This document shows positions 1 through 9,479 of a stretch of DNA of 64,000 nucleotides, piece after piece. This DNA comes from Cupriavidus basilensis (lineage in GTDB: Bacteria; Pseudomonadota; Gammaproteobacteria; Burkholderiales; Burkholderiaceae). The stretch's first letter is position 1. Every line of letters begins with the position of its first letter. The position numbers were made by a program, and so were the translations under genes. Under the pieces are notes generated by a model, which saw nothing but the letters and a program-made list of their open reading frames with translations, did no database searches and was not told the origin of the DNA. The stretch lies in the NCBI RefSeq assembly GCF_000832305.1, contig NZ_CP010537.1, forward strand, positions 1,984,001-2,048,000, written 5' to 3'.

Positions 1-2
1 GG

Positions 3-539
3 GTCGACGCCGAAAACGAACTGCTGGCCGGCGCGGTGCAGGGCGTGGTGGGCTTCTACGATCACACCATTGACCTGCAGAGCAAGGGCAAGGAAGTAGA
101 GGCCGTGGTGGTGTTCGGCTAGGTGCCGGGCGAGGCGCAGGTGCTGGTCGACATGCGCACGGCCGAGGGCACCACCCAGGCACTGGGCGGGCTTTATCCG
201 GCCTCCAGCCTTTATATGCAGCGCGCCTGGGTGGAAGGGCACAAGGAGCAGGTGCAGAAGCTGACGCGCGCCTTCGTCAAGACCATGCGCTTTATCGAAG
301 CCCACAGCGCCGAGGAGATCGCGCAGAAGATGCCCAAGGACTACTACGGCAATAACCGCGAGCTCTACGTCAAGGCCCTGGGCGCCTCGCTGCCCATGTT
401 CACGGACGACGGCAGGATGCCCGCCGGCGGCCCCGAAACGGTGCTCAAGGTGCTCGCCTCATTCGATCCGACCGTTAAAGGCAAGCATGTCGAGCTCAAT
501 CGTACCTACTCCAACGAGTTTGTCGAACGGGTCAAATGA
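3..539 (+). pseudogene. NitT/TauT-type ABC substrate-binding protein, 3' part, with in-frame amber stop
   Basis: The reading frame entering from the left edge (VDAENELLAGAVQG...) continues unbroken to position 539 except for one TAG at 120-122. The flanking residues read VVVFG-stop-VPGEAQVLVD, where a Gln (CAG) would fit, so one C-to-T change explains the stop. The downstream part (AEGTTQALGG, the ...ALGASLPMF region, and a C-terminal end in ERVK) looks like the C-terminal lobe of a periplasmic binding protein of the nitrate/sulfonate/taurine/thiamine-precursor class. The ATPase and permease genes that follow support this. The stop could be a real inactivating mutation, a sequencing error or a suppressed codon. 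A GTG at 123 could restart translation but would give only a half-protein. Confidence 0.75.
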
Positions 540-607
540 ACCGGTGGATTGACCCCGTGATGTCACAACCCGCCCGCGCCACCGGCCGGCGGCAGCAAGG
601 ATTCTCC

Positions 608-1405
608 ATGATCAAGACAGCGTCACCAGACACTCCGGCTATCGAGTTCGAGCGTGTCTCCTGCCGGTACATTTCACCCGATGGCACCGCCACCGTCGCA
701 CTGCGAGACTTCTCGATGCGTGTGGGCAAAGGCGAGTTCGTCGCCATCGTTGGGCCGACCGGCTGCGGCAAATCGACCACCCTCAGCCTGATCACAGGGT
801 TGCTCAAGCCCAGCGCGGGCGAGGTCCGCCTGAATGGCAATCGCGTCAACGGGATCGATCCGAGCATCGGCTTCGTGTTCCAGCCCGACGCGGTCTTTCC
901 CTGGAACAAGGTATTGCACAACGTCGCCGCCGGACCGCTCTTCCGCGGCAGCAGTAAGGACACGGCCTACGCCCTGGCCGAACAATGGTTGCGCAAGGTC
1001 GGGCTGGCCAAGTTCGCCAACCACTACCCGCACCAGCTCTCGGGCGGCATGCGCAAGCGCGTGGCGCTGGCGCAGACCTTCATCAACAATCCTCAGATCC
1101 TGCTGATGGATGAGCCCTTTAGCGCGCTCGACATGCAGACCCGCACGCTGATGCAGGACGAGTTGCTGCAGCTGTGGTCACAAAACACCGGCTCGGTGGT
1201 GTTTGTCACGCATGACCTGGAAGAGGCCATCGCCTTGGCCGATCGGGTCCTCGTGCTGACGGCGCGCCCGGCCACGCTCAAGCGCGTCTACGAGATCAAC
1301 CTGCCGCGTCCGCGCGTGACCTCGGAGATCCGCTATGACAAACGCTTTGTCGAACTGTCACGTGAGATCTGGGCGGACCTGCGCGAGGAAGTCCACATCG
1401 ATTAG
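608..1405 (+). CDS. NitT/TauT-type ABC transporter ATP-binding protein
   Basis: This is the cytoplasmic ATPase subunit that powers uptake with the permease at 1430-2281. Walker A is GPTGCGKST (about residues 49-57), the signature is LSGGMRKRVALAQ (about 143-155), Walker B is ILLMDEP, and the H-loop is FVTHD. The tail (RPRVTSEIRYDKRF...) is typical of SsuB/TauB/NrtD-like proteins. The ATG at 608 is preferred because AAGGA lies at a good distance upstream. An ATG at 536 overlaps the stop of the binding-protein frame (ATGA), adds 24 residues and has a weak ribosome site. The substrate cannot be told from sequence; taurine, alkanesulfonates, nitrate or pyrimidine precursors are options. Confidence 0.9.
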   Translation: MIKTASPDTPAIEFERVSCRYISPDGTATVALRDFSMRVGKGEFVAIVGPTGCGKSTTLSLITGLLKPSAGEVRLNGNRVNGIDPSIGFVFQPDAVFPWNKVLHNVAAGPLFRGSSKDTAYALAEQWLRKVGLAKFANHYPHQLSGGMRKRVALAQTFINNPQILLMDEPFSALDMQTRTLMQDELLQLWSQNTGSVVFVTHDLEEAIALADRVLVLTARPATLKRVYEINLPRPRVTSEIRYDKRFVELSREIWADLREEVHID

Positions 1406-1429
1406 TGGACTGGCCAAGAACCTAAGACA

Positions 1430-2281
1430 ATGGAAGTGACAATGGAAGCAATGACCGCGATTTCCGATGAGATTTTCGAGCGCGAGGCCAAGCGCAGCAT
1501 AAACAAACGGTACTGGCTGATCGTCAGTTTGCGCATCGGCCTGCTGGTGGCAGGACTGGGCGGCTGGGAGCTGGCGGGACGGCTGCACTGGATCGACCCG
1601 TTCTTCTTCTCCATGCCCTCGCTGATCGCGGAGCAGATTTACGACTGGTTCGTCAACGGCACCTCGCAGGGACCGCTGCTGGCCCAGGTGGCGGTCACGC
1701 TGGAAGAGACCGGGCTGGGCTTCCTGATCGGCTCGGTCGCCGGCGTGATCTGCGGCATCGTGCTCGGGCGCAACAAGCTGCTGGCCGATGTGTTCAGCAT
1801 CTACATCCAGATTGCCAACTCCATCCCGCGCGTGGTGCTGGGCTCGATCTTCGTGATCGCGCTGGGCCTGGGCATGGCCTCCAAGGTGGCGCTGGCGGTG
1901 GTGATGGTGTTCTTCGTGGTGTTCGGCAATGCCTTCCAGGGCGTGCGCGAAGCCGACCGCTACCTGATCGCCAATGCGCAGATCCTCGGCGCCTCCAAAC
2001 GGCAACTGACCTTCGCCGTGGTGGTGCCGTCGGCGTTGAGCTGGATCCTGGCCAGCCTGCACGTCAGCTTCGGCTTCGCGCTGGTCGGCGCCGTGGTGGG
2101 CGAGTTCCTGGGCTCCAAGCAGGGCATCGGCCTGCTGATCGCCACGGCGCAGGGCGCCTTCAATGCCAGCGGCGTGTTCGCCGCCATGATCGTGCTGGCG
2201 GTGGTGGCGCTTGCCGCCGACTTCCTGCTGACCACGATGGAGCGGCGCCTGCTCAAATGGAGGCCGGGCAACCTCGCCTGA
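1430..2281 (+). CDS. NitT/TauT-type ABC transporter permease
   Basis: This 283-residue inner-membrane permease of the SsuC/TauC/NrtB kind has several hydrophobic segments. The first is at about residues 27-50. The EAA-like coupling loop is ADRYLIANAQILGASKRQL (about 178-196), followed by an IxxPSALSWIL-like region that contacts the ATPase. It lies 24 bp after the ATPase gene in the same direction and closes the operon; a strong hairpin terminator follows. ATG 1430 and ATG 1442 are both possible starts, and neither has a strong Shine-Dalgarno sequence. Confidence 0.9.
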   Translation: MEVTMEAMTAISDEIFEREAKRSINKRYWLIVSLRIGLLVAGLGGWELAGRLHWIDPFFFSMPSLIAEQIYDWFVNGTSQGPLLAQVAVTLEETGLGFLIGSVAGVICGIVLGRNKLLADVFSIYIQIANSIPRVVLGSIFVIALGLGMASKVALAVVMVFFVVFGNAFQGVREADRYLIANAQILGASKRQLTFAVVVPSALSWILASLHVSFGFALVGAVVGEFLGSKQGIGLLIATAQGAFNASGVFAAMIVLAVVALAADFLLTTMERRLLKWRPGNLA

Positions 2282-2331
2282 GCCTGCCTCGTTCCCGCGG
2301 CAGTCTGCCGCCCCTGCCGTGATCTCCTTTG

Positions 2332-2365
2332 TCCCACGCGCGCATCCTTGCGGCGTGGGATTTTT
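2332..2365 (+). terminator. Rho-independent terminator after ABC operon
   Basis: An 8-bp stem, TCCCACGC paired with GCGTGGGA, surrounds a 13-nt loop and is followed directly by TTTTT. It lies 51 bp downstream of the permease stop. Confidence 0.8.
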
Positions 2366-2438
2366 CATGTGTATGCGGGACAGGACGATAGGCGATGGCA
2401 AGCAACGATAGCAGCGGGCAACAATGCCGGTCAGGACG

Positions 2439-2462
2439 AAAAAAACCCGGCTTGTGGCCGGG
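2439..2462 (-). terminator. Rho-independent terminator of the porin gene
   Basis: Read on the minus strand, CCCGGC and GCCGGG flank a short loop and are followed by a run of at least six T. It lies just past the porin stop codon. Confidence 0.8.
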
Positions 2463-2518
2463 ACAAGGAAAGTTCGGAGCCAGGCCCGCGCCGCTAGGCA
2501 CGCGCCGATGCAGTTGGA

Positions 2519-3643
2519 TCAGAAGCGCGTGCGCATGCCCACCGCGAATTCGCTCTGGTGGGCGAAGCCGTTCGACTGCGCGGCGTGATAGCCGTGCTGC
2601 AGGAACATGTAGTCGGCCGCCAGGTAGACCTCGGTGCGCTTCGAGAAGTGGTAGAAGATCGAGCCGTACACCGTGTTCTTGCGGCCGCTGTCGGTCGCGG
2701 TCGAGGCGGCGGTGTTGCCGTAGGCGTTGATGGTGAAGCCGTTGGCATTCAGGGCGGCATGGCCGGCCTTCATCATCTGGTAGCCAATCTCGTAGTCGAA
2801 GGGACCGGCGGGATCGACCTTGAGCGACACCGTGTAGGCGTCGTCCTTGCGCTGGCCCAGCGCGCCCTGTTCGGCGGTGTAGTGGAAATAACCGGCGCTG
2901 GCGCGCACGATGCCCCACACATAGTTGCCGCCGGCGGAATAGGTACGGTTGCGCTGGCCATTCACATTGGCCTGGGTGAAGAAGCTGGAAACGTGGAAAT
3001 TGCCGCCGTTGTAGCCGAGGGTGGCGGTCTCCGTGGTGTTGCGCGACGGCGCGCCCGGCACTTCGCCGAACTGGTAACCCGCGCCGGCGGTCAGGCCGTT
3101 GTCGAACAGCTTCTTCCACACCACGCCGTTGTCCATGCGCGTGCCGGTGGCGCTGCCCGCGTAGAACACCAGTTGCTTGAAGTTGTTGTTGTTGGTGTAG
3201 CCGCCTTCCTCCGTCGTGATCGCGGCCGGGCCGTAGGGGTCTCCGTAGAGGCCCGAAGCCATCGGGTCACGCCCGAGCGCGTTCTGGCGGCCGAAGGTCA
3301 GCTTGCCGAAGACATCGCTGTTGATGCCGACCCAGGCGTCGCGGTTGAACAGCACGCCGGGGGTGTCCATCGCGCCGTCGTAGCTCTGGAATTCGCTCTC
3401 CAGCTTGAAGATCACCTTGGTGCCGAAGCCGATGTCTTCCGCGCCGGTCAGGCCCCAGCGGTTGCCGCTGAACCATGCCGGCTGGTGGTAGCCGGTCAGG
3501 CGATGGCCACTTGCATCGGCGTTGCTGATGGTGCTGATGGTGGTATCGATGAGGCCGTAGAGCGTCACGTTCGATTGCGCGTTGGCGTGGCCGGCAAAGG
3601 CCGCGCCGATTGCCAGCGCGATGGCTGTGGTTTTGGTTTTCAA
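2519..3643 (-). CDS. Gram-negative porin, Burkholderia type
   Basis: This outer-membrane trimeric beta-barrel porin (374 aa) carries a signal peptide, MKTKTTAIALAIGAAFAGHA with cleavage near ANAQS, followed by NVTLYGLIDTTI, the usual first strand of OmpC-like beta-proteobacterial porins. Other family marks are the SRWGLTG-like GNRWGLTGAEDIG segment, the AWVGI...FGKLTFGRQN region and a C-terminal Phe (GMRTRF) for BAM recognition. The start is a TTG at 3643 preceded by GAGGAG; longer ATG starts upstream would bury the signal peptide. It is monocistronic, with its own terminator. Substrate preference is unknown. Confidence 0.93.
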   Translation of the reverse strand: MKTKTTAIALAIGAAFAGHANAQSNVTLYGLIDTTISTISNADASGHRLTGYHQPAWFSGNRWGLTGAEDIGFGTKVIFKLESEFQSYDGAMDTPGVLFNRDAWVGINSDVFGKLTFGRQNALGRDPMASGLYGDPYGPAAITTEEGGYTNNNNFKQLVFYAGSATGTRMDNGVVWKKLFDNGLTAGAGYQFGEVPGAPSRNTTETATLGYNGGNFHVSSFFTQANVNGQRNRTYSAGGNYVWGIVRASAGYFHYTAEQGALGQRKDDAYTVSLKVDPAGPFDYEIGYQMMKAGHAALNANGFTINAYGNTAASTATDSGRKNTVYGSIFYHFSKRTEVYLAADYMFLQHGYHAAQSNGFAHQSEFAVGMRTRF

Positions 3644-3659
3644 GCTGATCTCCTCGGGG

Positions 3660-4785
3660 CTTGCTAGTCTTGTCGATGATTCGGGCTGCTCGCGGGCGGG
3701 ACGCGTGTCCCGGCCATGAGAGCAGCCCTTGCATCGTAGGCATGGCAAGCCTTCATCCAGCTTTCCCTTCGTTGCGCAGCGGGCTCAGGGTTTATACCGG
3801 GGATGACGGTTGCGCGTAAGCCGCCACTTTGTCTTTTGCCTCGCGGTCTCGGACCGCGCCACCTTCATGGTCTGGAGATTCAATGCGAGCAGTTCTTCAA
3901 AACCTTCAAGTGCTTTCCTCACCCTCTATCTCCAGGAACACCACGACACGTACACCCGCGTGATCGCTATCCTGGCTTTTCAGTGTGTCCCATGCCGCAA
4001 TCGCTTCCCACGCCCGGCACTACGCGTTGGCCCGGCTTCCATGTCGGCCAATGACTGGACGGACATTGCAATTGCTGCTAGATGCGCGGAAGCACATAGC
4101 CTTGCCGTGGCAGCCACGCAGACAATCTCCCGGCATAAGGCGGGCAAAGGACGTCGAGTCGCAACGCAGACGATCGGCGATCAAGCTTGAGCCCAAAATG
4201 CCTGCGAGGTGCCCCGGGTCAGGGTTGACGGTTGTCGAGATCCGTTTCCGGCTGATCGGGTAAAGGTATGCGACCTATTTGGCTGAAAATGATAGAGGTA
4301 GCAATAAATACAATGTCTGCCATGTCTAGGCTGTTTTTAGATGTCAGTCGGCTGGCTAATTAGAAATGTCAGTGCGGTCGTGCCTTTTGTGCGGGGTTGG
4401 GTTCTTTCTGGGATTGACCGTCGAGCGGTGGGGCTGGCCTGAGACGACCGAGATCCGCTCAGGGTGGGGCGGTTCTGTCACCGCAGGCAACATCAACATG
4501 GCCGCGCGCTTTTCATTGACCGCGGTGCCGCGCGAGTGCCTCGAATCGGTAAGGCCGTTCACGTGCGCTTAGCAAGCGCCGATAGCAAAGGCGATGTTCG
4601 ATCGGAGCAATCCCTGGATCACGGCCGCTCGTTTTCGCGCCTAGTTAGCGTGTATCGTGTATCAATGTGCATGATGGTGAAGCCTCGCCGGTCGGCTGGT
4701 TCGTAGTGCCAAATGTACGCCACCATTCCTGGCGCAGAGCAGGCAGATAACAAGCTGACGGGCCCTGATCGACGTGCGGCGCGGG
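3660..4785. other. Non-coding/decayed stretch with a probable ISNCY end remnant
   Basis: No convincing gene is seen here; short open frames lack start signals and family resemblance. At about 4425-4475 the plus strand reads GGCTGGCCTGAG then, about 20 bp later, CAGGGTGGGGCGGTT. The same two blocks occur at 9580-9620 at the 3' end of the complete ISNCY transposase gene, so this looks like an old fragment of a related insertion sequence. Confidence 0.4.
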
Positions 4786-4789
4786 CAAA

Positions 4790-6350
4790 CGAGCTTTGCT
4801 TATTTATGACGCCAAGGATCGGCTCGCCAGCAAGACCGACCCACTGCTGCAAATCGAGCGATACACCTACGGCGGACGGGACAACTTGGTCCAACCGACC
4901 GTAGCGGCAAGATCGCCGGCTTTACCTATGACGACTTGAACCGGCGCATCTCAGCCGCGTACGGATAGACATTGTTTGGCGGTAGCCTCACGGCAGCCGG
5001 CGCCACTGTCACCTAGACCTTCGATGCCGGTAACCGGGTCACCCAGCTTGCAGATAGCGTCGGTGGCACGCTCACGCGCAGCTATGACGGCCTTGACCGG
5101 CTCACTGGAGAGACGACCCCGCAGGGGAGCGTCAGCTACGCCTATGACGCGGCCAGCCGGCGCAGTACGCTGACGCTGCCAACGGTGTGGTGGCCACCTT
5201 TGGCTACGACATCGCGAATCAGCTGACTTCCATCAGCTATGCCAACGGCGGCACGGCACCCGGGAACCTGAGCTATGGCTATGATGCGGCCGGACGGCGC
5301 ACCCAGCTGGGCGGCAGCCTGGCCAATATGACTCTGCCGGCCGCCGTGAGCGGCGCCAGCTACAACGCCGCGAACAGGTTGAGCAATTGGGGGGGGGCAA
5401 GCCTCACCTATGATGCCAAAGGCAACCTGACCAGCGATGGCAGCCTGACCTACACTTGGGACTCGCGTAGTCGCCTTACGGCGCTCACTGGCGGTACCAC
5501 AGCCAGCTTCAGCTATGACAGCTTGAATCGGCGTAGCAGCAAGACGGTGGGCGGCACGGCCACCGCCTTCGCTTATGACGGCCTGAACGTCGTGCAGGAA
5601 CGAACAGGAGGCTCGTCGACCGCGAGCTTGCTGACTGGCCTGGGTCTTGACGAGACCTTTAGCCGCACCGATACGGTTGTCGGCACTCGAAGTTTCGTCA
5701 CCGATGCGCTGGGCAGCACGCTGGCGCTCACGGACGGCACTGGTTTGGTCAAGACCAGTTATGCCTACGAGCCCTACGGGGCAGCCACCGCTAGCGGCGA
5801 GGCCGGCGGTAATGCGACCCAGTACACGGGGCGCGAGAATGATGGCACTGGCCTATACTATTATTGGGCACGTTACTACCACACCGCTTTCGGGCGTTTC
5901 GTGGCCGAGGCCCCCATCGGGCTCGCTGGTGGTGATAATCTCTATGCCTATGTCGGCGGCATTCCTCTCAGATATGCAGATCCGACTGGTAAGTGCCCGA
6001 TGTGTCTGGCGTTAATACCGCCCGTATTAGAAGCAGCAGGGATAAGTTTGGCCGATATTGGCATTGGTTCCGCGATAGGCGGAGGGTTGGTTGCGCTTGA
6101 TAGATGGCTCAACCCTTCAGCGCAAGCTAGTGCATTCCCCCCTGGTGTTTGGCCTGGCGATATGGGATCTGCCGAATGGGATCGAAGGAATGGTGTGGGC
6201 GCTCGCGATGGCAAGGGAAGATTCCACGGTATTAAATAAGTCTGCGGCGGTCGTGGGAAGGATAACTTTGGGGTCGATCCTGATGCCGGTGACGTTTACG
6301 ATCCTGCTGGAGATGTTGTTGGGAACATTAACGGTGAGAAGCCAAAATGA
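4790..6350 (+). pseudogene. Rhs-family protein C-terminal half with toxin tail, multiply disrupted
   Basis: The frame from 5187 to 6239 encodes classical Rhs/YD repeats (FGYDIANQLTSISY, YGYDAAGRRTQLGG, FSYDSLNRRSSK) and the Rhs core end (ENDGTGLYYYWARYYHTAFGRF..., then DPTGK). The tail after the core is hydrophobic. Upstream, YD repeats continue in other frames with a 1-nt loss near 5180 and stops near 4966 and 5022. At the 3' end a TAA at 6237-6239 interrupts FHGIK-stop-VCGGRGKDNFG. The same frame then runs to TGA at 6350 and ends in DPAGDVVGNINGEKPK, a typical polymorphic-toxin tail, so CAA to TAA would explain the loss. The last codons overlap the immunity gene start. Confidence 0.75.
4966..5034 (+). 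repeat. Rhs-derived repeat, second copy at 7013-7080
   Basis: GACATTG-TTGGCGGTAGCC (one base differs) and CTCACGGCAGCC followed by TTCGATGCCGGTA occur here and again at 7013-7080, about 85-90% alike over roughly 68 bp. Both encode an Rhs segment (GGSLTAA-ATYTYTFDAG in the better copy). Confidence 0.7.
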
Positions 6351-6769
6351 GCCCTGACGAACCAAAGATAATTGTTGCTCTCTATTTGAATGGAGAGCAC
6401 CTTGATCCAGATTCAGTTACTCGTGAATTTGGTGTTGTCCCTTCAAGGGCACAGAAGAAGGGCGAGCGGCGTGTGACTTCTTCTGGGCGCGAGGTTCTCG
6501 TGAAACAGGGGAGCTGGGCATGGAGTGTTGAGTTGGGATCGACATCGCTTGACGATCATCTAGCGCGACTCATTCGGTCCTTTCCGACTGGAAAGCCGTT
6601 GTCGGAGATTGCTAATGTCGAAGACGCCTATATTGATGTCTTTGTTGCGCTGTCTAGCAATTTGGACGGTGATGCGAAATGCGAGTTGGATATCAAGCCA
6701 GATGTTCTTGTATCGTTAGCTCAACTAGGACTTCCGATACGCATGACTGTGGACGTTGTGCGAGAATGA
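6347..6769 (+). CDS. DUF4279 protein, likely immunity to the Rhs toxin tail
   Basis: This 140-residue cytosolic protein matches the DUF4279 pattern: a first strand with LYLNGEHLDPDSVT, then FGVVPSRAQKKGE, then a GSWAWSVELGS core and a LDDHLARLIRSF helix. DUF4279 proteins commonly sit next to Rhs/polymorphic toxins as candidate immunity proteins. Its ATG at 6347 overlaps the stop of the broken toxin frame (ATGA), so toxin and immunity were translationally coupled. The gene is intact although the toxin has an early stop, so it is an orphan protector unless readthrough occurs. Confidence 0.75.
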   Translation: MSPDEPKIIVALYLNGEHLDPDSVTREFGVVPSRAQKKGERRVTSSGREVLVKQGSWAWSVELGSTSLDDHLARLIRSFPTGKPLSEIANVEDAYIDVFVALSSNLDGDAKCELDIKPDVLVSLAQLGLPIRMTVDVVRE

Positions 6770-7012
6770 ATGGACTACATTGATGTAGGTAGTGGCGCTG
6801 CATAAATCGAGTTTGAAGGAAGGGGGTCTTGTGATCTTGAACGACCCGCTTACCAGCCGTGGATAGCTTGCAGCACAATGCACGCCGCAGCCACATGTAC
6901 GGTCGGGGTGTTGCCGTCCATATCGACTTCGTTCGCATGACGGGGCGCACGCTCGATGCCTACAAGCAGGTACCCAAGTTCCGCTGTGCCGATGTCGGCG
7001 CGCGGTGTACGA

Positions 7013-7393
7013 ACAGACATTGATTGGCGGTAGCCTCACGGCAGCCGACGCCACCTACACCTACACGTTCGATGCCGGTATTCAGTACGGTACGGTTCCT
7101 TCGTTACCGAGAGTGGAGCGGCCGGCGGAGCCGCCACTGCACTCGGAAATTTCCTAACAGGTAACGATGCTTTGGAAGGCATCGGCCTTGGAGTAGCAAT
7201 TGGCGCCTTCGCACCACTCGCCAGTGGTGAGGTTGCCATGATTGGTGCTGGCGGCGCGGCGGCCTTTGGTGGGACGATTGCCAACAGCTTCGGCGCTTTT
7301 GCAGGGGCTATTGGTGCGATCGCTGCTGCGATGTATCCTAATAGTAGGCACGGGTTTTGGCCGATAAATCAGAATGACATCTATTGCCCATAG
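7013..7393 (+). pseudogene. Second Rhs fragment with orphan toxin-type C-terminal tail
   Basis: An Rhs core scrap (7013-7080, like 4966-5034) is followed in another frame by a glycine/alanine-rich hydrophobic tail. It reads VTESGAAGGAATALGN, then GVAIGAFAPLASG, then AFGGTIANSFGAFAG, and ends WPINQNDIYCP with a TAG at 7391. Such hydrophobic stretches are typical just before or within Rhs C-terminal regions. There is no start codon of its own, so this is probably a displaced, non-expressed C-terminal cassette of an Rhs locus. Confidence 0.6.
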
Positions 7394-7409
7394 CCATACG
7401 GAGGATCAT

Positions 7410-7943
7410 ATGAGTGCTGAAAGATTGAGTCACCAATGTTCAGAGAAGGTGTATAAATTTAAAGATCGTAATCTGGCTCCTATTTGGATTGGCACAATGA
7501 TTGGGTTATTCACTTTTCTCGGTTTCATGATCTCACGCGACGGGCTGTTGGGCGGAGCAATTTTTCTCTTATGTACTATCTCATTGTTTGGCGTAGGCGG
7601 TTTCTTCATGCTTGCGAGCAAGTCCGATATTGTATTGAGTGATCGTGGGATATCGAGAAGTTATTTTGGGGCCACATGGCAAACAATGGAGTGGGATAAT
7701 GTGAGGCTAATACGTGCATTCCCCGTTTATGTGCCATATGAGCGCGGAGCGCGACGCGGGTTTAATATTTATCCACGAGATCGAAATGGGCTATCTCCAA
7801 TGCCAGCCGGGAAGATGATATTCGGGGACAAAGCGGAGAACATGTCCGATCTAATCGAAACCATCAATCACTACATAGATAAACATAAAATTTACGTCGA
7901 GATTGAGATTAATGGCGTGAGAACGAGAGCCACTCGAATATAA
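7410..7943 (+). CDS. Small membrane protein with PH-like domain, candidate immunity protein
   Basis: The product has 177 residues. Two adjacent membrane segments (about residues 26-46 and 51-70) are followed by a soluble part beginning SKSDIVLSDRGISRSYFG, with TWQTMEWDNVRLIRAF next. This is the pattern of bacterial PH-like (STM3941/YcxB-like) domains. The start at 7410 has GGAGG upstream; a start at 7374 would lack this. The gene follows the orphan Rhs tail by 16 bp and is richer in AT than its neighbours, as immunity genes in Rhs cassettes often are. Immunity is inferred from position only. Confidence 0.6.
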   Translation: MSAERLSHQCSEKVYKFKDRNLAPIWIGTMIGLFTFLGFMISRDGLLGGAIFLLCTISLFGVGGFFMLASKSDIVLSDRGISRSYFGATWQTMEWDNVRLIRAFPVYVPYERGARRGFNIYPRDRNGLSPMPAGKMIFGDKAENMSDLIETINHYIDKHKIYVEIEINGVRTRATRI

Positions 7944-8216
7944 AGTGCCGTTTTTCACATTGGCTTCGCGGTTGCTTGTTGGATTGCGGCCGATACGCTC
8001 ATGGTGACACACTCCCACCTATGACGGTCTGAACGTGGTGCGAGGAGCCCACCGAGCGTGAACCTCTGGCCTTGCGCTGGATTCCGCCTGCAACAGGAGG
8101 CGTGAGCCTATCCCCTCGCCTCTGACATCTTCGGCGATCCAGACCTACTCCGAGCCACTGCATCATGAAGTGCCCGTTGAGGCCGCCCACGATACGCCCC
8201 TCCGGCATTCGAGCTA
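7944..8216. other. Non-coding debris with an Rhs crumb
   Basis: About 8018-8042 reads CCTATGACGGTCTGAACGTG, like the YDGLNVV segment at 5575-5595 in the larger Rhs gene. Nothing else is recognisable before the truncated transposase. Confidence 0.4.
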
Positions 8217-9335
8217 TCAGACGGATTGGTTGGATATCGTAGTTGCCAATTGCCGTTCTGTTGAGCTGCCGCAGATTCGCACCAATAGCAGGACGTGTCC
8301 GATCCGCTTGTTGTCGACGATCGCACCTTGATCGATTTCCGACAGCCGATCGTAGATTGCGTAGGGAAGGGCGGTGCCATTTACCCGTGGCTCTATCCGG
8401 CCATCCGGGTAGTGATAGACATCAATGTAGCGCCCTGCGAGCTTCCGATGCTCCGGTGTGTCGGCCAACAGATAGAGCATTTTGTCGTACTGGATCGTCA
8501 GACTCTTGGACACACAGCGCGACTCGCGCCATGTAAAGATCAAATCCAAGTTCTCGTTATCGCGCAGCGGCCTGTGGGCGTCGTGGCTGTTGCGAGGCAC
8601 CTTCGCAAAGCGTGCGTTGTAGTCGGCGATGAATTCCAGCATAAAGGCGTTGGCGGCCTCCATCGTGCTGATACCACGCAGGCGCAGTTCCTTCACGAGT
8701 CGGTCCTGCAGGGTCAGGTGTGTCCGTTCCACGCGGCCCTTGGCCTGGCTGCTGTTGGCACAGATACCCTCGATGTTCAGTTCGAACAAGGCCCGAGCAA
8801 ACTGGGTATGCCCGTCACCACCGGTCGCGCTCGGATTGTTGACGCGGAACACGCTGGCCTTGTCGCTGTAGAACGCCATCGGCTTGCCATGGCGTTCCAG
8901 GTAGGCCCGCGTCGCGGCGAAGTACGTGAAGGTGGCCTTCGAGTGGGTAAAACGCAGCCCCATGATCCGGCTGGTGGCGTCGTCGACATAGACCAGCAGC
9001 GTGCAAGCCGGCGCCCGTTCTTCGAACCACCGGTGGTCACAACCATCGATCTGGATCAGTTCACCGAGACAGGCGCGCCGGTTGCGCGGCTGATAGACCT
9101 TTGGTGGGCGCTGCTTGCGCGGAACCCAAAGCCCGGCGCTCACCATCATTCGGCGGATCGTTTCCTTGGACAAGGTCAGTCCATGTCGCTCGCGCAGCTT
9201 CTCGCAGGCCAGCGTCGGGCCGAAGTCGGCGTAGTGTTCCCGGATCAGCCCAAGGGCCACGGATTCCCGGTCCGCCGGCATGCGGTTGTTGCTGGGCCTG
9301 CCGCGCTTGCGGGACACCAGTCCTGCCGGGCCTTC
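8217..9335 (-). pseudogene. ISNCY-family transposase, N-terminally truncated
   Basis: The DDE core is intact: ELIQIDGCDHRWFEE (Asp), MAFYSDKASVF (Asp), and QAKGRVERTHLTLQDRL (Glu). It runs parallel to the complete copy at 9518-11002. The N-terminal helix-turn-helix half is missing: the similarity begins at LVSRKRGRPSNNR and upstream sequence belongs to a different insertion sequence (an IS3-type orfA start). The C-terminus is also shorter than in the complete copy. Probably not functional. Confidence 0.75.
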
Positions 9336-9391
9336 CTGCCGTACTTGAAATATAACTTGACCGCCCTGATGCGATCCTCGTACGAAAACAT
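9328..9391 (-). pseudogene. IS3-family OrfA N-terminal scrap
   Basis: ATG at 9391 on the minus strand opens MFSYEDRIRAVKLYFKYGRK, the usual beginning of IS3-family OrfA proteins. It then runs out of frame into the truncated ISNCY gene. This marks a junction between two insertion sequences. Confidence 0.55.
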
Positions 9392-9431
9392 GAACTAGCT
9401 CCAAGTAGTCCAAGTTTTCGTCCGCACCCCC

Positions 9432-9466
9432 GAAGCGGACATTCTGATTTGGCCTTCACAACACAT
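9432..9466 (+). repeat. 35-bp direct repeat, second copy at 11070-11104
   Basis: The block starting GAAGCGGACATTCTGATTTG and ending TTCACAACACAT is present without mismatch at both places. It flanks the complete ISNCY gene and includes the GGACATTCTGAT motif that recurs at the element ends, so it is probably an ISNCY terminal sequence left by two related insertions. Confidence 0.75.
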
Positions 9467-9479
9467 GTCCAGGCTAGAT

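Noticed and set aside
1358..2401. Long minus-strand open frame opposite the permease gene
   Set aside because: Its protein is rich in His, Gln and Arg as expected of antisense frames in GC-rich genes, has no family match, and overlaps a clear permease.
2558..3667. 369-residue plus-strand open frame opposite the porin
   Set aside because: Composition (Gly, Val, Ala repeats) is that of an antisense shadow; the porin on the other strand has a signal peptide and C-terminal Phe.
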